Source: ZC4RG17 sp036380875 (lineage in GTDB: Bacteria > Actinomycetota > Acidimicrobiia > Spongiisociales > ZC4RG35). From it: a stretch of 64,000 nt of DNA. Below, piece after piece: positions 50,717-59,213 of this stretch. The DNA is taken from assembly GCA_036380875.1 (NCBI GenBank), contig DASVDX010000049.1, positions 41,194-105,193 on the forward strand, written 5' to 3'. The notes under the pieces were generated by a model, which was not told the DNA's origin, did not search any database, and was given only the letters and a program-made list of their open reading frames with translations. The first letter of the stretch is position 1. Each line of letters begins with the position of its first letter. The position numbers and the translations under genes are program-made.

Positions 50717-53038
50717 TCACGGCACGCCGGCTACTTCGGCCGACTCCTCGACACCCACGCTCAGCCCAGCCGGCCTCTTCGACCAGGCGATAGCCCCGAT
50801 CAGGACGACGAGGGCGATCGCCGCCACCACGTAGCGCATGGGTGACTCTCGCATGACGATCACCGCCGGCAACACGAGGAGCGAGATCAGGTTCATCACC
50901 TTGATCAACGGGTTGAGTGCAGGGCCGGCGGTGTCCTTGAACGGGTCGCCGACCGTATCGCCGATCACGGCCGCCTTGTGGGCCTCGGAGCCCTTGCCTC
51001 CATGGTTGCCTTCTTCGATGTACTTCTTGGCGTTGTCCCATGCGCCGCCCGAATTGGAGAGGAAATTGGCCATCAGTTGACCGGTGAGGATGGCGGCGGC
51101 CAGGAACCCACCGAGAGCGAGATAGCTGATCCCGAAGCCCACGATGACCGGCGTCAGAACGGCGAGCAGGGCGGGGGTAGCCAGCTCGCGGAGTGAGGCG
51201 CTGGTACAGATGTCGATCACGGGGCCGTAGTCGGGGCGCCGCTCGCCACGCATGATCGCTCCATCGGCGAACTGGCGGCGCACCTCCCGCACGACGACGC
51301 CGGCCGAGCGCCCCACGGCGCGGATCGCCAGCGCCGAAAACATGAATGCGACCGAGCCGCCGACTAGGAGCCCGATGAACGTGGCGGGGTCGGCGACGTT
51401 GATCGAGGTCTCCGGCAGTCGGAAGAGCTCGCTGCCTTCCGCGTTCAGGCCCAGCTCCGCCGCCGCGGTCTCGACGAAGGAGGCAAATAGCGCGACGGCG
51501 GCGATGACCGCCGAGCCGATGGCGAATCCCTTCGTCACGGCCTTTGTCGTGTTCCCCGCCGCGTCGAGGGACACCATGATCTTTTCCGGTTCCCCGGAGA
51601 ACTCGCCGGACATCTCGGCGATGCCGGCGGCGTTGTCGGCCACCGGACCGAACGTGTCCTCGGAGACCACCACGCCAGTAGTGGCGAGCATGCCCATGCC
51701 GCACAGGGCGACCAGGTAGAGCGAGAACTGGAGGTTGCCACCGCCGATGAGGATCGAGACGCCCAGGGCGCCGGCAATGGCCAGGATCGCCCACACGGAT
51801 GATTCGAGTCCAGCGCTGATGCCCGAGAGGACGGTGGTCGCCGGACCGGTTTCGGTGGCCCGGGCGATTTCGCGGACGGGCGTCGTCTCCGTGGAGGTGA
51901 AGTACTCGGTGATCCGGCTGGCGACCTGAGCGAGCACGAGGCCAGTGAACACGGCGCCGAACACCTTCCAGCCCTCGTTGCCGTGCTCGTTTCCTACATA
52001 GAGGAGGGCCACGGCGAGGGTTCCGATGACGGTCAGGACTCCGGCAGTGAAGAAGCCCCGGTTGATGGGAGTCAGCGGCGTCCGGTCCGTGTCGCGGGCA
52101 CGCACCAAGTACACGCCGATGATCGAGGCGATGACACCGATGGCTCGGACGATCAGCGGGAAGATCAGGCCCAGGGCGGGGTTGGCGCCCACCGAGGAGA
52201 ACGCCGCTACCCCGAGGATGATCGAGGCAACGAGGGTGACCTCGTAGCTCTCGAAGAGGTCCGACGCCATGCCCGCGCAGTCGCCGACGTTGTCGCCGAC
52301 GTTGTCGGCGATCGTCGCCGGGTTGCGGGGGTCGTCTTCGGGGATGCCCTGCTCGACCTTGCCGACCAGGTCGGCGCCGACGTCAGCGGCCTTCGTGAAG
52401 ATGCCGCCACCCACCCGCAGGAACAAGGCGAGCAGAGAACCGCCGAAGCCGAACCCGACGAGGATCGCCGACGACGTGTTCTGGAACACCATGATGATCA
52501 ACGTGGCTCCGAGGAGGCCGAGGCCGACCGTGAACATCCCGGCCACGCCTCCGGTCCGGAAGGCGACGCTCAGGGCGGCCGGCAGGGAGCCAGACCTCGC
52601 CGCTTCGGCCGTGCGGACGTTGCCGCGCACGGCGAGGCTCATACCGATGAATCCGGTCAGCCCCGAGAGCACGCACCCGGCGAGAAAGGCGAGGGTGCGA
52701 GAGAGGCCGGATTCGAGAAAGCTCAGGGCCTCGTTTCCCTCCGGGGTGAGGACCGCCGTGGAGGTGATGAACACTAGGACCGCGAGGGGCACGAGGATGA
52801 CGGCGATGGTTCGGAACTGGCGCTTGAGATACGCCATGGCGCCTTCCTGGATGGCGCCGGCGATCTCGCGCATCTTCGGGGTGCCTTGCCCGACGGCGAG
52901 GACCCCGCGGGCCATGACCCATCCGGCGACGATGGCCGCAATTGCGGTGGCGGCAGCCACCGTGAGCCACATCCATTCGGCGGTACCCAGTGTGAATTCC
53001 TGGTAGCCGCCTTCAGCGGCCAGGACGACCGGATTCAT
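50717..53038 (-). CDS. hppA: Membrane-bound proton-pumping pyrophosphatase
   Basis: 773 residues and about 16 helices. It couples PPi hydrolysis to ion export. The PPi-binding acidic motifs are intact: DVGADLVGKVEQGIPEDDPR (in parts), ADNVGDNVGDCAGMASDLFE and the C-terminal IGDTVGDPFKDTAGPALNP. The segment GNTTKAVTKGFAIGSA has Lys and Thr at the positions that mark the K+-independent class (K+-dependent and Na+-pumping forms have Ala there), so this should be a K+-independent H+ pump. The ATG overlaps the stop of the DtxR-type regulator (ATGA). Confidence 0.95.
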   Translation of the reverse strand: MNPVVLAAEGGYQEFTLGTAEWMWLTVAAATAIAAIVAGWVMARGVLAVGQGTPKMREIAGAIQEGAMAYLKRQFRTIAVILVPLAVLVFITSTAVLTPEGNEALSFLESGLSRTLAFLAGCVLSGLTGFIGMSLAVRGNVRTAEAARSGSLPAALSVAFRTGGVAGMFTVGLGLLGATLIIMVFQNTSSAILVGFGFGGSLLALFLRVGGGIFTKAADVGADLVGKVEQGIPEDDPRNPATIADNVGDNVGDCAGMASDLFESYEVTLVASIILGVAAFSSVGANPALGLIFPLIVRAIGVIASIIGVYLVRARDTDRTPLTPINRGFFTAGVLTVIGTLAVALLYVGNEHGNEGWKVFGAVFTGLVLAQVASRITEYFTSTETTPVREIARATETGPATTVLSGISAGLESSVWAILAIAGALGVSILIGGGNLQFSLYLVALCGMGMLATTGVVVSEDTFGPVADNAAGIAEMSGEFSGEPEKIMVSLDAAGNTTKAVTKGFAIGSAVIAAVALFASFVETAAAELGLNAEGSELFRLPETSINVADPATFIGLLVGGSVAFMFSALAIRAVGRSAGVVVREVRRQFADGAIMRGERRPDYGPVIDICTSASLRELATPALLAVLTPVIVGFGISYLALGGFLAAAILTGQLMANFLSNSGGAWDNAKKYIEEGNHGGKGSEAHKAAVIGDTVGDPFKDTAGPALNPLIKVMNLISLLVLPAVIVMRESPMRYVVAAIALVVLIGAIAWSKRPAGLSVGVEESAEVAGVP

Positions 53039-53703
53039 TCGCGCTCCTTCTCGATGTTCGACACGTAGATCTCCGAGGCGAGTCGGTGCCCGAGGACCCG
53101 TTCGATTCCTCCCACGTCCACGACGATCGGCCCGTCGAACGGTTGGCGTTCCTCCACGGTGACGACCACTCCTGGGCGGATGCCGATTTCCTCCAGGAAC
53201 GAGACGACTTCCGGATGGGTGTCGCCACGCAGTGCCACCTCCACGCGATCTCCGGGGTCGGCGTTGGCCAAGGTGGGCAGTTCGGCGACTTCCTCCGCTT
53301 CGGCTTCCGGAATCGGGAAGCCGTGGGGACAAGTGGTCGGGCGGTCCAACGCCGAGTACATCCGCTGGACCACCTCGGAAGGCAGCGCGTGCTCGAACGT
53401 GACGGCGAGACGGTCCGCCTGGTCCCAGGCGTAACCCAGCATGTCGGAGAGGAAACGCTCGACGATGCGGTGGCGGCGAATGGCGGCGACGGCGGCGAGA
53501 CGCCCGGCCTTCGTGAGGCTCACCCCTTGGTAGGGGCGGTGCTCGAGAAACCCTCGCTCGTCGAGTTTCTTGAGCCGCGCCGTGACGGCGGCCGGCGAGA
53601 TGGCGAGCGCCTCGGCCAGGTCGCCGGAACGGGCGACGCCTTCCGGTCCGGCCAGCCGGTAGACGGACTTCAGCGTCTCGCTTTCGGCGGGATTGATGTC
53701 CAC
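53035..53703 (-). CDS. DtxR-family metal-dependent regulator
   Basis: 222 residues: winged helix (GDLAEALAISPAAVTARLKKL in parts, FLEHRPYQGVSLTKAG), dimerisation/metal domain (RRHRIVERFLSDMLGYAWD, FEHALPSEVVQRM, TTCPHGFPIPE) and a C-terminal SH3/FeoA-like domain (PGVVVTVEERQPFDGPI). At the primary metal site the residue equivalent to IdeR Cys102 is Val (VTFEH), so neither the IdeR (Fe) nor MntR (Mn) set is matched exactly. GTG start is 8 nt from TACGCT. It is translationally coupled to hppA, an odd partner for a metal regulator. Confidence 0.88.
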   Translation of the reverse strand: MDINPAESETLKSVYRLAGPEGVARSGDLAEALAISPAAVTARLKKLDERGFLEHRPYQGVSLTKAGRLAAVAAIRRHRIVERFLSDMLGYAWDQADRLAVTFEHALPSEVVQRMYSALDRPTTCPHGFPIPEAEAEEVAELPTLANADPGDRVEVALRGDTHPEVVSFLEEIGIRPGVVVTVEERQPFDGPIVVDVGGIERVLGHRLASEIYVSNIEKERE

Positions 53704-53711
53704 GGCCTGGC

Positions 53712-53717
53712 AGCGTA
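53712..53717 (-). promoter_or_regulatory. Leaderless -10 element of the dtxR-like gene
   Basis: TACGCT on the minus strand, 8 nt before the GTG at 53703. Confidence 0.5.
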
Positions 53718-53728
53718 CCCGATTTTTC

Positions 53729-53747
53729 GATGAGATGAAACCTCATC
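53729..53747. promoter_or_regulatory. Inverted repeat at the -35 region of the dtxR-hppA promoter
   Basis: GATGAG-N7-CTCATC (53729-53747) sits where the -35 element should be, 11 bp upstream of the -10. This is a fitting place for autoregulation by the DtxR-type protein, though the sequence is unlike the IdeR or MntR consensus. Confidence 0.5.
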
Positions 53748-53976
53748 TTCGACGAAGTGGAAATCGCCGTTCGGGTCGCCGAAAGACCTGGGAGGCCCGG
53801 GACGGCAGGGTGCTCGATGTACCCGGTCCGGACGGAGGTCGGCCCCGGGCGTTGGCCCGGGGCCGTCGTGCCCACGGATCCTGGGAGGGTCGGAGGAGGA
53901 AGGGACTCCGAAGGGAGGGAGGGAGGCAAAATCCGTGGATTGTTGAACCGTTTATCGGGCAAACCTGGGCAGATCT
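53748..53976. other. Non-coding stretch between dcd and the dtxR-like gene
   Basis: No convincing gene. It contains a 10 bp GC hairpin (CGGCCCCGGG / CCCGGGGCCG at 53840-53865, 6 nt loop), which may end dcd transcription, and a purine-rich tract at about 53881-53926 with several GGG runs (GGGAGGGAGGGAGG) able to form a G-quadruplex on the plus strand. Nothing matches a riboswitch I know. Confidence 0.5.
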
Positions 53977-54540
53977 TTAGGAAAAATCTCGGTGTGCCCT
54001 ACTCGGGGTCGGGCCAGTCTGCCCCTGGTATTTCGACCCCAATTCGGGAGACCCGTACGGGTGGTCAGCCGGCGTCGTCATCTGATAGAAGGAGATCTGT
54101 CCGATCTTCATCCCGGGGTAGATGGCGATCGGGAGGGTCGCCACGTTCGACAACTCCAGGGTGATGGCTCCTTCGAAGCCGGGGTCGATGAAGCCCGCCG
54201 TCGAGTGGATCAGAAGGCCGAGCCGCCCCAGCGACGACTTCCCCTCCAGCCGGGCCACGACGTCGAGTCCCAGCCTCACGCGCTCGAGTGTGGCGCCGAG
54301 GACGAACTCGCCCGGGTGGAGCATGAAGGGCTCTCCCTCTTCGACCTCGACCAGCTTGGTGATGTCCTCTTGAGGCGACCGGGGATCGATCGCCGGGTGC
54401 CGGTGGTTCTCGAAGACCCGGAAGCTGCGATCGACCCTGAGGTCGACGCTCGAAGGCTGGATGTAGGACGGTTCGAGCGGCTCGATGTCGATGCGGCCTT
54501 CCGCCAAGGCCTCTTTGATGGTCCGATCCGAAAAGATCAC
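53977..54540 (-). CDS. dcd: dCTP deaminase
   Basis: 187 residues of the dUTPase fold. It has FSDRTIKEALAEGRI, the nucleotide site GKSSLGRLGLLIHSTAGF with the catalytic region DPGFEGAITLELSN, and PGMKIGQISFYQM. It deaminates dCTP on the way to dUMP; mycobacterial relatives also have dUTPase activity, which may hold here. GTG at 54540 is chosen because TAGCAT lies 7 nt upstream; it also places the start at the family's usual N-terminus. Confidence 0.94.
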   Translation of the reverse strand: MIFSDRTIKEALAEGRIDIEPLEPSYIQPSSVDLRVDRSFRVFENHRHPAIDPRSPQEDITKLVEVEEGEPFMLHPGEFVLGATLERVRLGLDVVARLEGKSSLGRLGLLIHSTAGFIDPGFEGAITLELSNVATLPIAIYPGMKIGQISFYQMTTPADHPYGSPELGSKYQGQTGPTPSRAHRDFS

Positions 54541-54547
54541 GGGCGCG

Positions 54548-54553
54548 ATGCTA
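54548..54553 (-). promoter_or_regulatory. Leaderless -10 element of dcd
   Basis: TAGCAT on the minus strand, 7 nt before the GTG at 54540. Confidence 0.55.
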
Positions 54554-54647
54554 ACCCCGCCCACCGGTACAGGTCTCTCCGGGATCGCCGAAGGCTCTGA
54601 TGATCAGGGGGCCATCACCGGCACCGCGAGCATTTCGTGGACGATGG

Positions 54648-55070
54648 CTAGTCCGTCGTCTGGTCGAGACCCGACCACAGAGCCGTGATCCGGGGAGCCA
54701 GGCGCCGCAACTCTTCGAGGTGCACCTGGGAGAGTTTCGCCAGGCGGGACTCGGCCTCGGGAGTGAGGCCAATCCGCACGATCCGGGCGTCGTCGGGATC
54801 GGTGTGCCTTTCGACCAGCCCGTCTCGCTGGGCGCGATCGATCAACTCGACCGTGCTGTTGTGCTTGAGCTGCAAGTAGTCGGCCACCTCGGCGACCGTC
54901 GGTCCTTTCCGGTCCGGGTGTCCTCGAACCGCCAGCAGCAATTGGTGCTGGGCGGGAGTGAGCCCGGCCGAGCGTGCCTGTTCGGCACTCCACCGCAGGA
55001 AGCGGCGGAGGCCTGAGCGCAGCTCCAGGAGCTGTCGGTAGTCGGCGTCGGTCACCGCGTCGGAGGACAT
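54648..55070 (-). CDS. MarR-family transcriptional regulator
   Basis: 140 residues from ATG at 55070. Helical dimerisation ends flank a winged helix: LTPAQHQLLLAVRGHP, TVAEVADYLQLKHNSTVELID (in parts), LVERHTDPDDARIVRIGLTP. The wing signature DPDDAR is typical of the family. It is divergent from the CLC channel gene, and a perfect palindrome lies across its -10 element. It probably represses itself and the channel until a ligand (acid, anion or phenolic) binds. Confidence 0.9.
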   Translation of the reverse strand: MSSDAVTDADYRQLLELRSGLRRFLRWSAEQARSAGLTPAQHQLLLAVRGHPDRKGPTVAEVADYLQLKHNSTVELIDRAQRDGLVERHTDPDDARIVRIGLTPEAESRLAKLSQVHLEELRRLAPRITALWSGLDQTTD

Positions 55071-55088
55071 ATCGTGACACGATACACT
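55070..55088. promoter_or_regulatory. Shared MarR operator and back-to-back -10 elements
   Basis: The 15 bp perfect palindrome TATCGTGACACGATA (55070-55084) contains the minus-strand -10 TATCGT, 8 nt before the marR ATG, and abuts the plus-strand TACACT (55083-55088), 10 nt before the CLC TTG. One bound dimer would block both promoters. Confidence 0.7.
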
Positions 55089-55098
55089 TCCCCTCGCC

Positions 55099-56859
55099 TT
55101 GCTGAGGACCAGTCCGCGCCGAATCACCTATCTGAGCTTCCTCGCCGTCCTGCTCGGCCTCGCCGCCGGCGGAGCAGCGTGGCTGCTCGTCGCGCTCATA
55201 GCCCTCTTGACCAATCTCGCCTTCTTCGGCCGGGTCGCCTACGACCTCCCCTCGATGAGCGCATTGGAGCCGTCGCCCCGCGTCGTCCTCGTGGCGGTCG
55301 CCGGTGCTTTGGTGGTCGCCCTGTTGGCTCGGTGGAGCCCGATCATCAAGGGCCACGGCATACCGGAGGCGATGGAGTCGGTTCTCCATCGCCAGAGCCG
55401 GGTGGAGCCGCGCACCGCCATTGCCAAGCCGCTGTCGGCGGCGATCGCCATCGGCACCGGAGGGCCGTTCGGCGCGGAAGGGCCGATCATCGTCACCGGC
55501 GGATCACTCGGATCCCTCCTCGGCCAGCTCCTCGGAGTTTCACCGTCGGAGCGCAAGATCCTTCTGGCGTGTGGCGCCGCGGGAGGCATGGCAGCGACCT
55601 TCGGCGCGCCGATTGCCTCCGTCGTACTCGCTACCGAGCTCCTCCTGTTCGAGTTCTCCACGCGTGCCTTCATCCCCACTGCCATCGCCGCCGCGGTGGC
55701 CGGAGGGATCCACTCGACTGTGTTCGGCAATGGTCCCTTGTTCACCGTGCCCGACCACGGATTCGCCGGTCTCGCCGACCTGCCGCTCTTCGTGCCGCTT
55801 GGGCTCCTGTGCGGTCTCCTCGCCGTCGTTCTCTCCAAGGGCCTGTTTCTCGTCGAGGCCGCGTTTCGCCGGCTCCCCCTGAACGAGTTCTGGCATCCGG
55901 TGATCGGAGCGGTGGGTTTCGGGGTCGTCGGCCTGTTCGTGCCCGAAGTTCTCGGAGTGGGCTACGACCAGATCGATGCCGTGCTCGCCGGGGGGATGGC
56001 GGCTGGTGCGCTGGCCACCCTGGCGGGCGCGAAGCTACTGGCCTGGTGGCTCGCCCTCGGTTCCGGGACATCGGGCGGGACGTTGGCGCCGGTTCTCCTG
56101 ATATCGGGCTCATTTGGAGCGTTGGTGGGCAGCGTGACCCTGGAACTGGTGCCCGATTCCGAGTTGAGCGCGGGCGCTTTTGCGCTCGTGGCGATGGCCG
56201 CCACTTTCGGAGCCGCTACTCGGGCAACCCTCACGTCGATCGTCTTCGTGTTCGAGTTGACGCGTGACTTCGACGCCATCCTTCCCCTCATCCTCGCCAG
56301 CGTCCTCGCCGACCTGGTGGGGGCGTGGCTCCTCCCCAACACCCTCATGACCGAGAAGCTCCATCGCCGGGGTCACCGCGTGTCGACCGACCTCCACTCA
56401 GATGTCATGGCCAACACCCCGGTTGCCGAGGTGATGAGCGCCCCGGTGGTGACCGTGTCCGTCGACATGGCGCCGGCGGACGCCGTGGACATCGTGGCGG
56501 CGAACGGCCACAGCGCCTATCCGGTCGTGAGCGCCGACGGTGAGCTGAGGGGCATCGTCTCACGCAACGAACTCCTGTCCGACGAGGCCCTTGGAGCGTC
56601 GACGCTCGCCGACATCGCCCGATCCGACGTGGTCACCGTCGACCGCGACGCCACGGTGGGAGATGTCAGCCGCTTGATGATCGCCGAGGGCGTCGACCAC
56701 GTCCCCGTCGTCGAACGATCCGGACGGCTCGTGGGGATGTGCACCCGCACCGACATCCTCAAGGCGGCGGGAAAGCTCCTGTCCGCCGACCAGCCAGAAG
56801 CAGGATGGCTTTCCCGACTCCGTTCTACCCAAGGTCCGGAAAGCCGTCCGGAAACTTAG
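55099..56859 (+). CDS. CLC-family chloride channel/transporter with two CBS domains
   Basis: 586 residues. The anion-path motifs are GHGIPEAM (85-92, His where the common GSGIP has Ser), FGAEGPIIVTGG with the gating Glu127, and SGGTLAPVLL. The C-terminal 150 residues hold two CBS domains (VMSAPVVTVSVDMAPADAV and DIARSDVVTVDRDATVGDV, in parts), which usually sense adenine nucleotides. TTG start, as no other start precedes the first helix. The motif changes make anion selectivity uncertain. Confidence 0.9.
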   Translation: MLRTSPRRITYLSFLAVLLGLAAGGAAWLLVALIALLTNLAFFGRVAYDLPSMSALEPSPRVVLVAVAGALVVALLARWSPIIKGHGIPEAMESVLHRQSRVEPRTAIAKPLSAAIAIGTGGPFGAEGPIIVTGGSLGSLLGQLLGVSPSERKILLACGAAGGMAATFGAPIASVVLATELLLFEFSTRAFIPTAIAAAVAGGIHSTVFGNGPLFTVPDHGFAGLADLPLFVPLGLLCGLLAVVLSKGLFLVEAAFRRLPLNEFWHPVIGAVGFGVVGLFVPEVLGVGYDQIDAVLAGGMAAGALATLAGAKLLAWWLALGSGTSGGTLAPVLLISGSFGALVGSVTLELVPDSELSAGAFALVAMAATFGAATRATLTSIVFVFELTRDFDAILPLILASVLADLVGAWLLPNTLMTEKLHRRGHRVSTDLHSDVMANTPVAEVMSAPVVTVSVDMAPADAVDIVAANGHSAYPVVSADGELRGIVSRNELLSDEALGASTLADIARSDVVTVDRDATVGDVSRLMIAEGVDHVPVVERSGRLVGMCTRTDILKAAGKLLSADQPEAGWLSRLRSTQGPESRPET

Positions 56860-56951
56860 GTCGTGAGCACCTCTCGAGCCGGCGAAGACGGGGTTTAGTC
56901 ACCAGGGACCGCGGCCGACAAGTGTCGGGTACACGTCTTTGGGGGAATCCT

Positions 56952-57446
56952 TTGATCTACGCCACCGAGCTTCGGCGCGGCGCCGTCGTCATGGGCGTCG
57001 CCGGCTTCGTCGAGAACGCCATCCACGTCTTGGGACAGGTGAACGAGCGCCTGAGTTCGGCGCGGGCACGCCAAGCCGTGGTGTGGTCACAGGCCACACT
57101 CGATGATGTCCGGCTGGATCTGGAGTCGTCGGCTGATTCGTCCTCACTCGACGACCTGCCGGCGAGCTGGGTTCTCAACCCGCGCTGGCATGCGACTGTC
57201 TTCCGGGTCGCCTCGTCGCGGGAGACGGTCCTGCTCACGGTCGCAGCGAACGCGGTCCGAGTGGTCTCCCAGGAGATGGACCGCATGCTCGAAGATCGTT
57301 GGCCCGTCGAGGTCGTGGACCTTCTGAGCGTCCAGCGCCAACGCCTGTGCCTGATCGAAGACGCCTTGCTGGGGGCGCGTGCCGAGATCAGCGGAGTGGG
57401 GACACTCGAACGGGTCGGTGGAACGCCCGAGGCGCTCAGGCGGTGA
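56952..57446 (+). CDS. Hypothetical helical protein
   Basis: About 164 residues, mostly helical, without signal peptide or membrane segment: FVENAIHVLGQVNERLSSAR, SSADSSSLDDLPASWVLNP, ETVLLTVAANAVRVVSQEM. I do not recognise a family. The start is uncertain: TTG at 56952 has a GGGGGA before it; ATG at 56991 (MGVAGFVENA) is the safer core. It converges on the response regulator with an 11 nt overlap. Confidence 0.5.
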   Translation: MIYATELRRGAVVMGVAGFVENAIHVLGQVNERLSSARARQAVVWSQATLDDVRLDLESSADSSSLDDLPASWVLNPRWHATVFRVASSRETVLLTVAANAVRVVSQEMDRMLEDRWPVEVVDLLSVQRQRLCLIEDALLGARAEISGVGTLERVGGTPEALRR

Positions 57447-57822
57447 GGCTGCCTACCTGGGTGTCTTGAGACCGCTCCGTCAGCCGTTCCACCAGCGACC
57501 GCAGTTCGGCAGGGGGAAAAGGTTTCGTGACCCATGCCGAAACGGTGGGAGGGATCCCGGTGTCGGGTACCTCATAGCCGGAGAGGATCACCACTGGAAA
57601 CGAAGCTCCGGCTCGGCGCCACGCCTCCGCCAGTTCGAGGCCCGACATGTGCGGCATCGACATGTCCACGATCGCCAGGTCCCAGCCTTGGGCCGCCCCG
57701 GCCTCGAGGGCTTCCGTCGCCTTCGAGCATGTCGACACTTCGGCCAAGCCGCCGAGTGCGATCTGGATCAGGCGGGTGATCACGGGCGAGTCGTCGACGG
57801 CGAGGACGCGGAGGGCAGTCAT
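57436..57822 (-). CDS. Stand-alone response regulator receiver protein
   Basis: 128 residues, receiver domain only. Acidic pocket AVDDSP, phosphoacceptor Asp in LAIVDMSMPHMSGLEL, switch Ser in VVILSGYE and the lysine in VTKPFPP are all present. No output domain and no histidine kinase nearby, so it is a CheY/Spo0F-type relay or an orphan. ATG at 57822 has AAGGGA before it. Confidence 0.88.
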   Translation of the reverse strand: MTALRVLAVDDSPVITRLIQIALGGLAEVSTCSKATEALEAGAAQGWDLAIVDMSMPHMSGLELAEAWRRAGASFPVVILSGYEVPDTGIPPTVSAWVTKPFPPAELRSLVERLTERSQDTQVGSLTA

Positions 57823-57892
57823 GGGAATCCCTTCGGCCACCTGTCGAGACTTTCAAGGTGCATCTTTGGAAAGTGACCGAACGACCTGGTTG

Positions 57893-59098
57893 TCACGCCG
57901 GGACGGGCACCAGGGCTCGGCGGTATCGGGTCACGATCAACGTGGGCACGACGAGGAGGGCGAGTCCGACATAGGCGAGCAGACGGTACCCGGCGGCCTG
58001 GAAGAGGATCCCAGACGTGAGGCTGGCCGTGGCGCTGGACAACCAGGTGATCGAATCCACCCGGCCCTGCAGGCGGGCGCGCACGTCGGGGGCGACTCCC
58101 ACGGTGAGCAGGGCCGACCCGGCGACGAAACCGAAGTTCCAGCCCAGCCCGAGGAGGAACAGGGCCACGATCAGAGCCGGCGTCGAATCCGGCGGCGCGG
58201 TGCCGGCGAGCACAGCCGATGTGGCCGACAGTCCGAAGCCGACGAGGACGATTCGATGGCGGCCGAAACGGTCGGCCAACCGCCCGGTGAGTGGCGAGAA
58301 GGCGAACATGCCCAGCGTGTGGGCGCTCAGCACCAGGCCCACCACTCCCAGATCCGACCCGTGCCGGTGGATGTGGAGGGGGGTAGTGGTCATGAGGAGC
58401 ACCATCACGACCTGGGCGGCGATGAGGGAAGCCAGGGCGACTCTCACCCGGGGGAGCGTGAAGGCGTCTCCCAGCGAAGGTGCGACGGAAGGGGCAGGTG
58501 GATCGACTCCGAGCGTGGCCGGGTCGGGCCGAAGGGCGATCGTGTAGAGCAGGGCCGCCGCGGCCATGAAGACGATGGTGATGGCGAACCCGCCGCCGAG
58601 GGGATTGAATCCGAGCACTTCCACCGTGCGTCCGCCGGGCTGGAGGAGAACAGGCCCGAGGACCGAGCCTATGGTCCCGGCCCACACGATGAGACTGAGA
58701 GCAGACGCTCTCCGTTCCGGAGAGAACATCTCGGCGCCGGCATAGCGAGCGAGATGGTTGGAGGCGCTGCCCAGACCCAGGAAAACCATCCCCACCAGGA
58801 GCACCGCCAACGTCTCTGTGGTCACTCCGATGAAGGCGGTGGCCGCGCCGGCCACCGCGCACAGGTAGCCGGTGATCAACCCCGGGCGTCGACCCGACTG
58901 CGCCACCCGGGCTGTCAGGAGTGTCGTGCCGATCGCGGTCCCGGTGATGGTCAAGGCGCCCGGCAACCCGGCCAAGGTGGCGCTGCCCGTGATGTCCTCG
59001 ACGGACAGGCCGGCCACGCTGGCGGCGGCGATGTGCCCGGTCGTGCCGAGGGCGGCACCGCCGAACAAGATGGCGGTCAACCGCCGACGCACGTCCAT
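57893..59098 (-). CDS. Major facilitator superfamily permease
   Basis: 401 residues, 12 hydrophobic helices in two halves. The MFS loop motif of the second half reads GRLADRFGRHRIVLVG. It opens RRRLTAILFGGAALGTTGH. It is likely a drug or metabolite exporter; the substrate is unknown. ATG at 59098 is chosen because TACCCT lies 7 nt upstream; the frame is open further but the extra residues look non-coding. Confidence 0.87.
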   Translation of the reverse strand: MDVRRRLTAILFGGAALGTTGHIAAASVAGLSVEDITGSATLAGLPGALTITGTAIGTTLLTARVAQSGRRPGLITGYLCAVAGAATAFIGVTTETLAVLLVGMVFLGLGSASNHLARYAGAEMFSPERRASALSLIVWAGTIGSVLGPVLLQPGGRTVEVLGFNPLGGGFAITIVFMAAAALLYTIALRPDPATLGVDPPAPSVAPSLGDAFTLPRVRVALASLIAAQVVMVLLMTTTPLHIHRHGSDLGVVGLVLSAHTLGMFAFSPLTGRLADRFGRHRIVLVGFGLSATSAVLAGTAPPDSTPALIVALFLLGLGWNFGFVAGSALLTVGVAPDVRARLQGRVDSITWLSSATASLTSGILFQAAGYRLLAYVGLALLVVPTLIVTRYRRALVPVPA

Positions 59099-59105
59099 GG
59101 TCGGA

Positions 59106-59111
59106 AGGGTA
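59106..59111 (-). promoter_or_regulatory. Leaderless -10 element of the MFS gene
   Basis: TACCCT on the minus strand, 7 nt before the ATG at 59098. Confidence 0.5.
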
Positions 59112-59176
59112 CCTGCAGGTTGCTGCGGCTCTCGACTGAATACGGCCGCAGCCAAGGCCGTCTGCAGTCCTGATCG

Positions 59177-59204
59177 AACAAAACCCCAGGTCTGTGACCT
59201 GGGG
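59177..59204 (-). terminator. Rho-independent terminator of the tRNA-Gly gene
   Basis: On the minus strand an 8 bp perfect stem CCCCAGGT / ACCTGGGG with a 5 nt loop is followed by TTTTGTT. This is the only classical intrinsic terminator seen in the window. Confidence 0.9.
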
Positions 59205-59213
59205 CTTGCTCCG

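Noticed and set aside
53039..53962. N-terminal extension of the hppA frame to 1081 codons
   Set aside because: The extra residues are Arg/Pro-rich shadow of the dtxR-like gene; the ATG at 53038 fits the family start and overlaps the regulator stop.
53748..53976. Riboswitch between dcd and the dtxR-like gene
   Set aside because: I found GC hairpins but no conserved core resembling c-di-AMP, manganese or cobalamin riboswitches.
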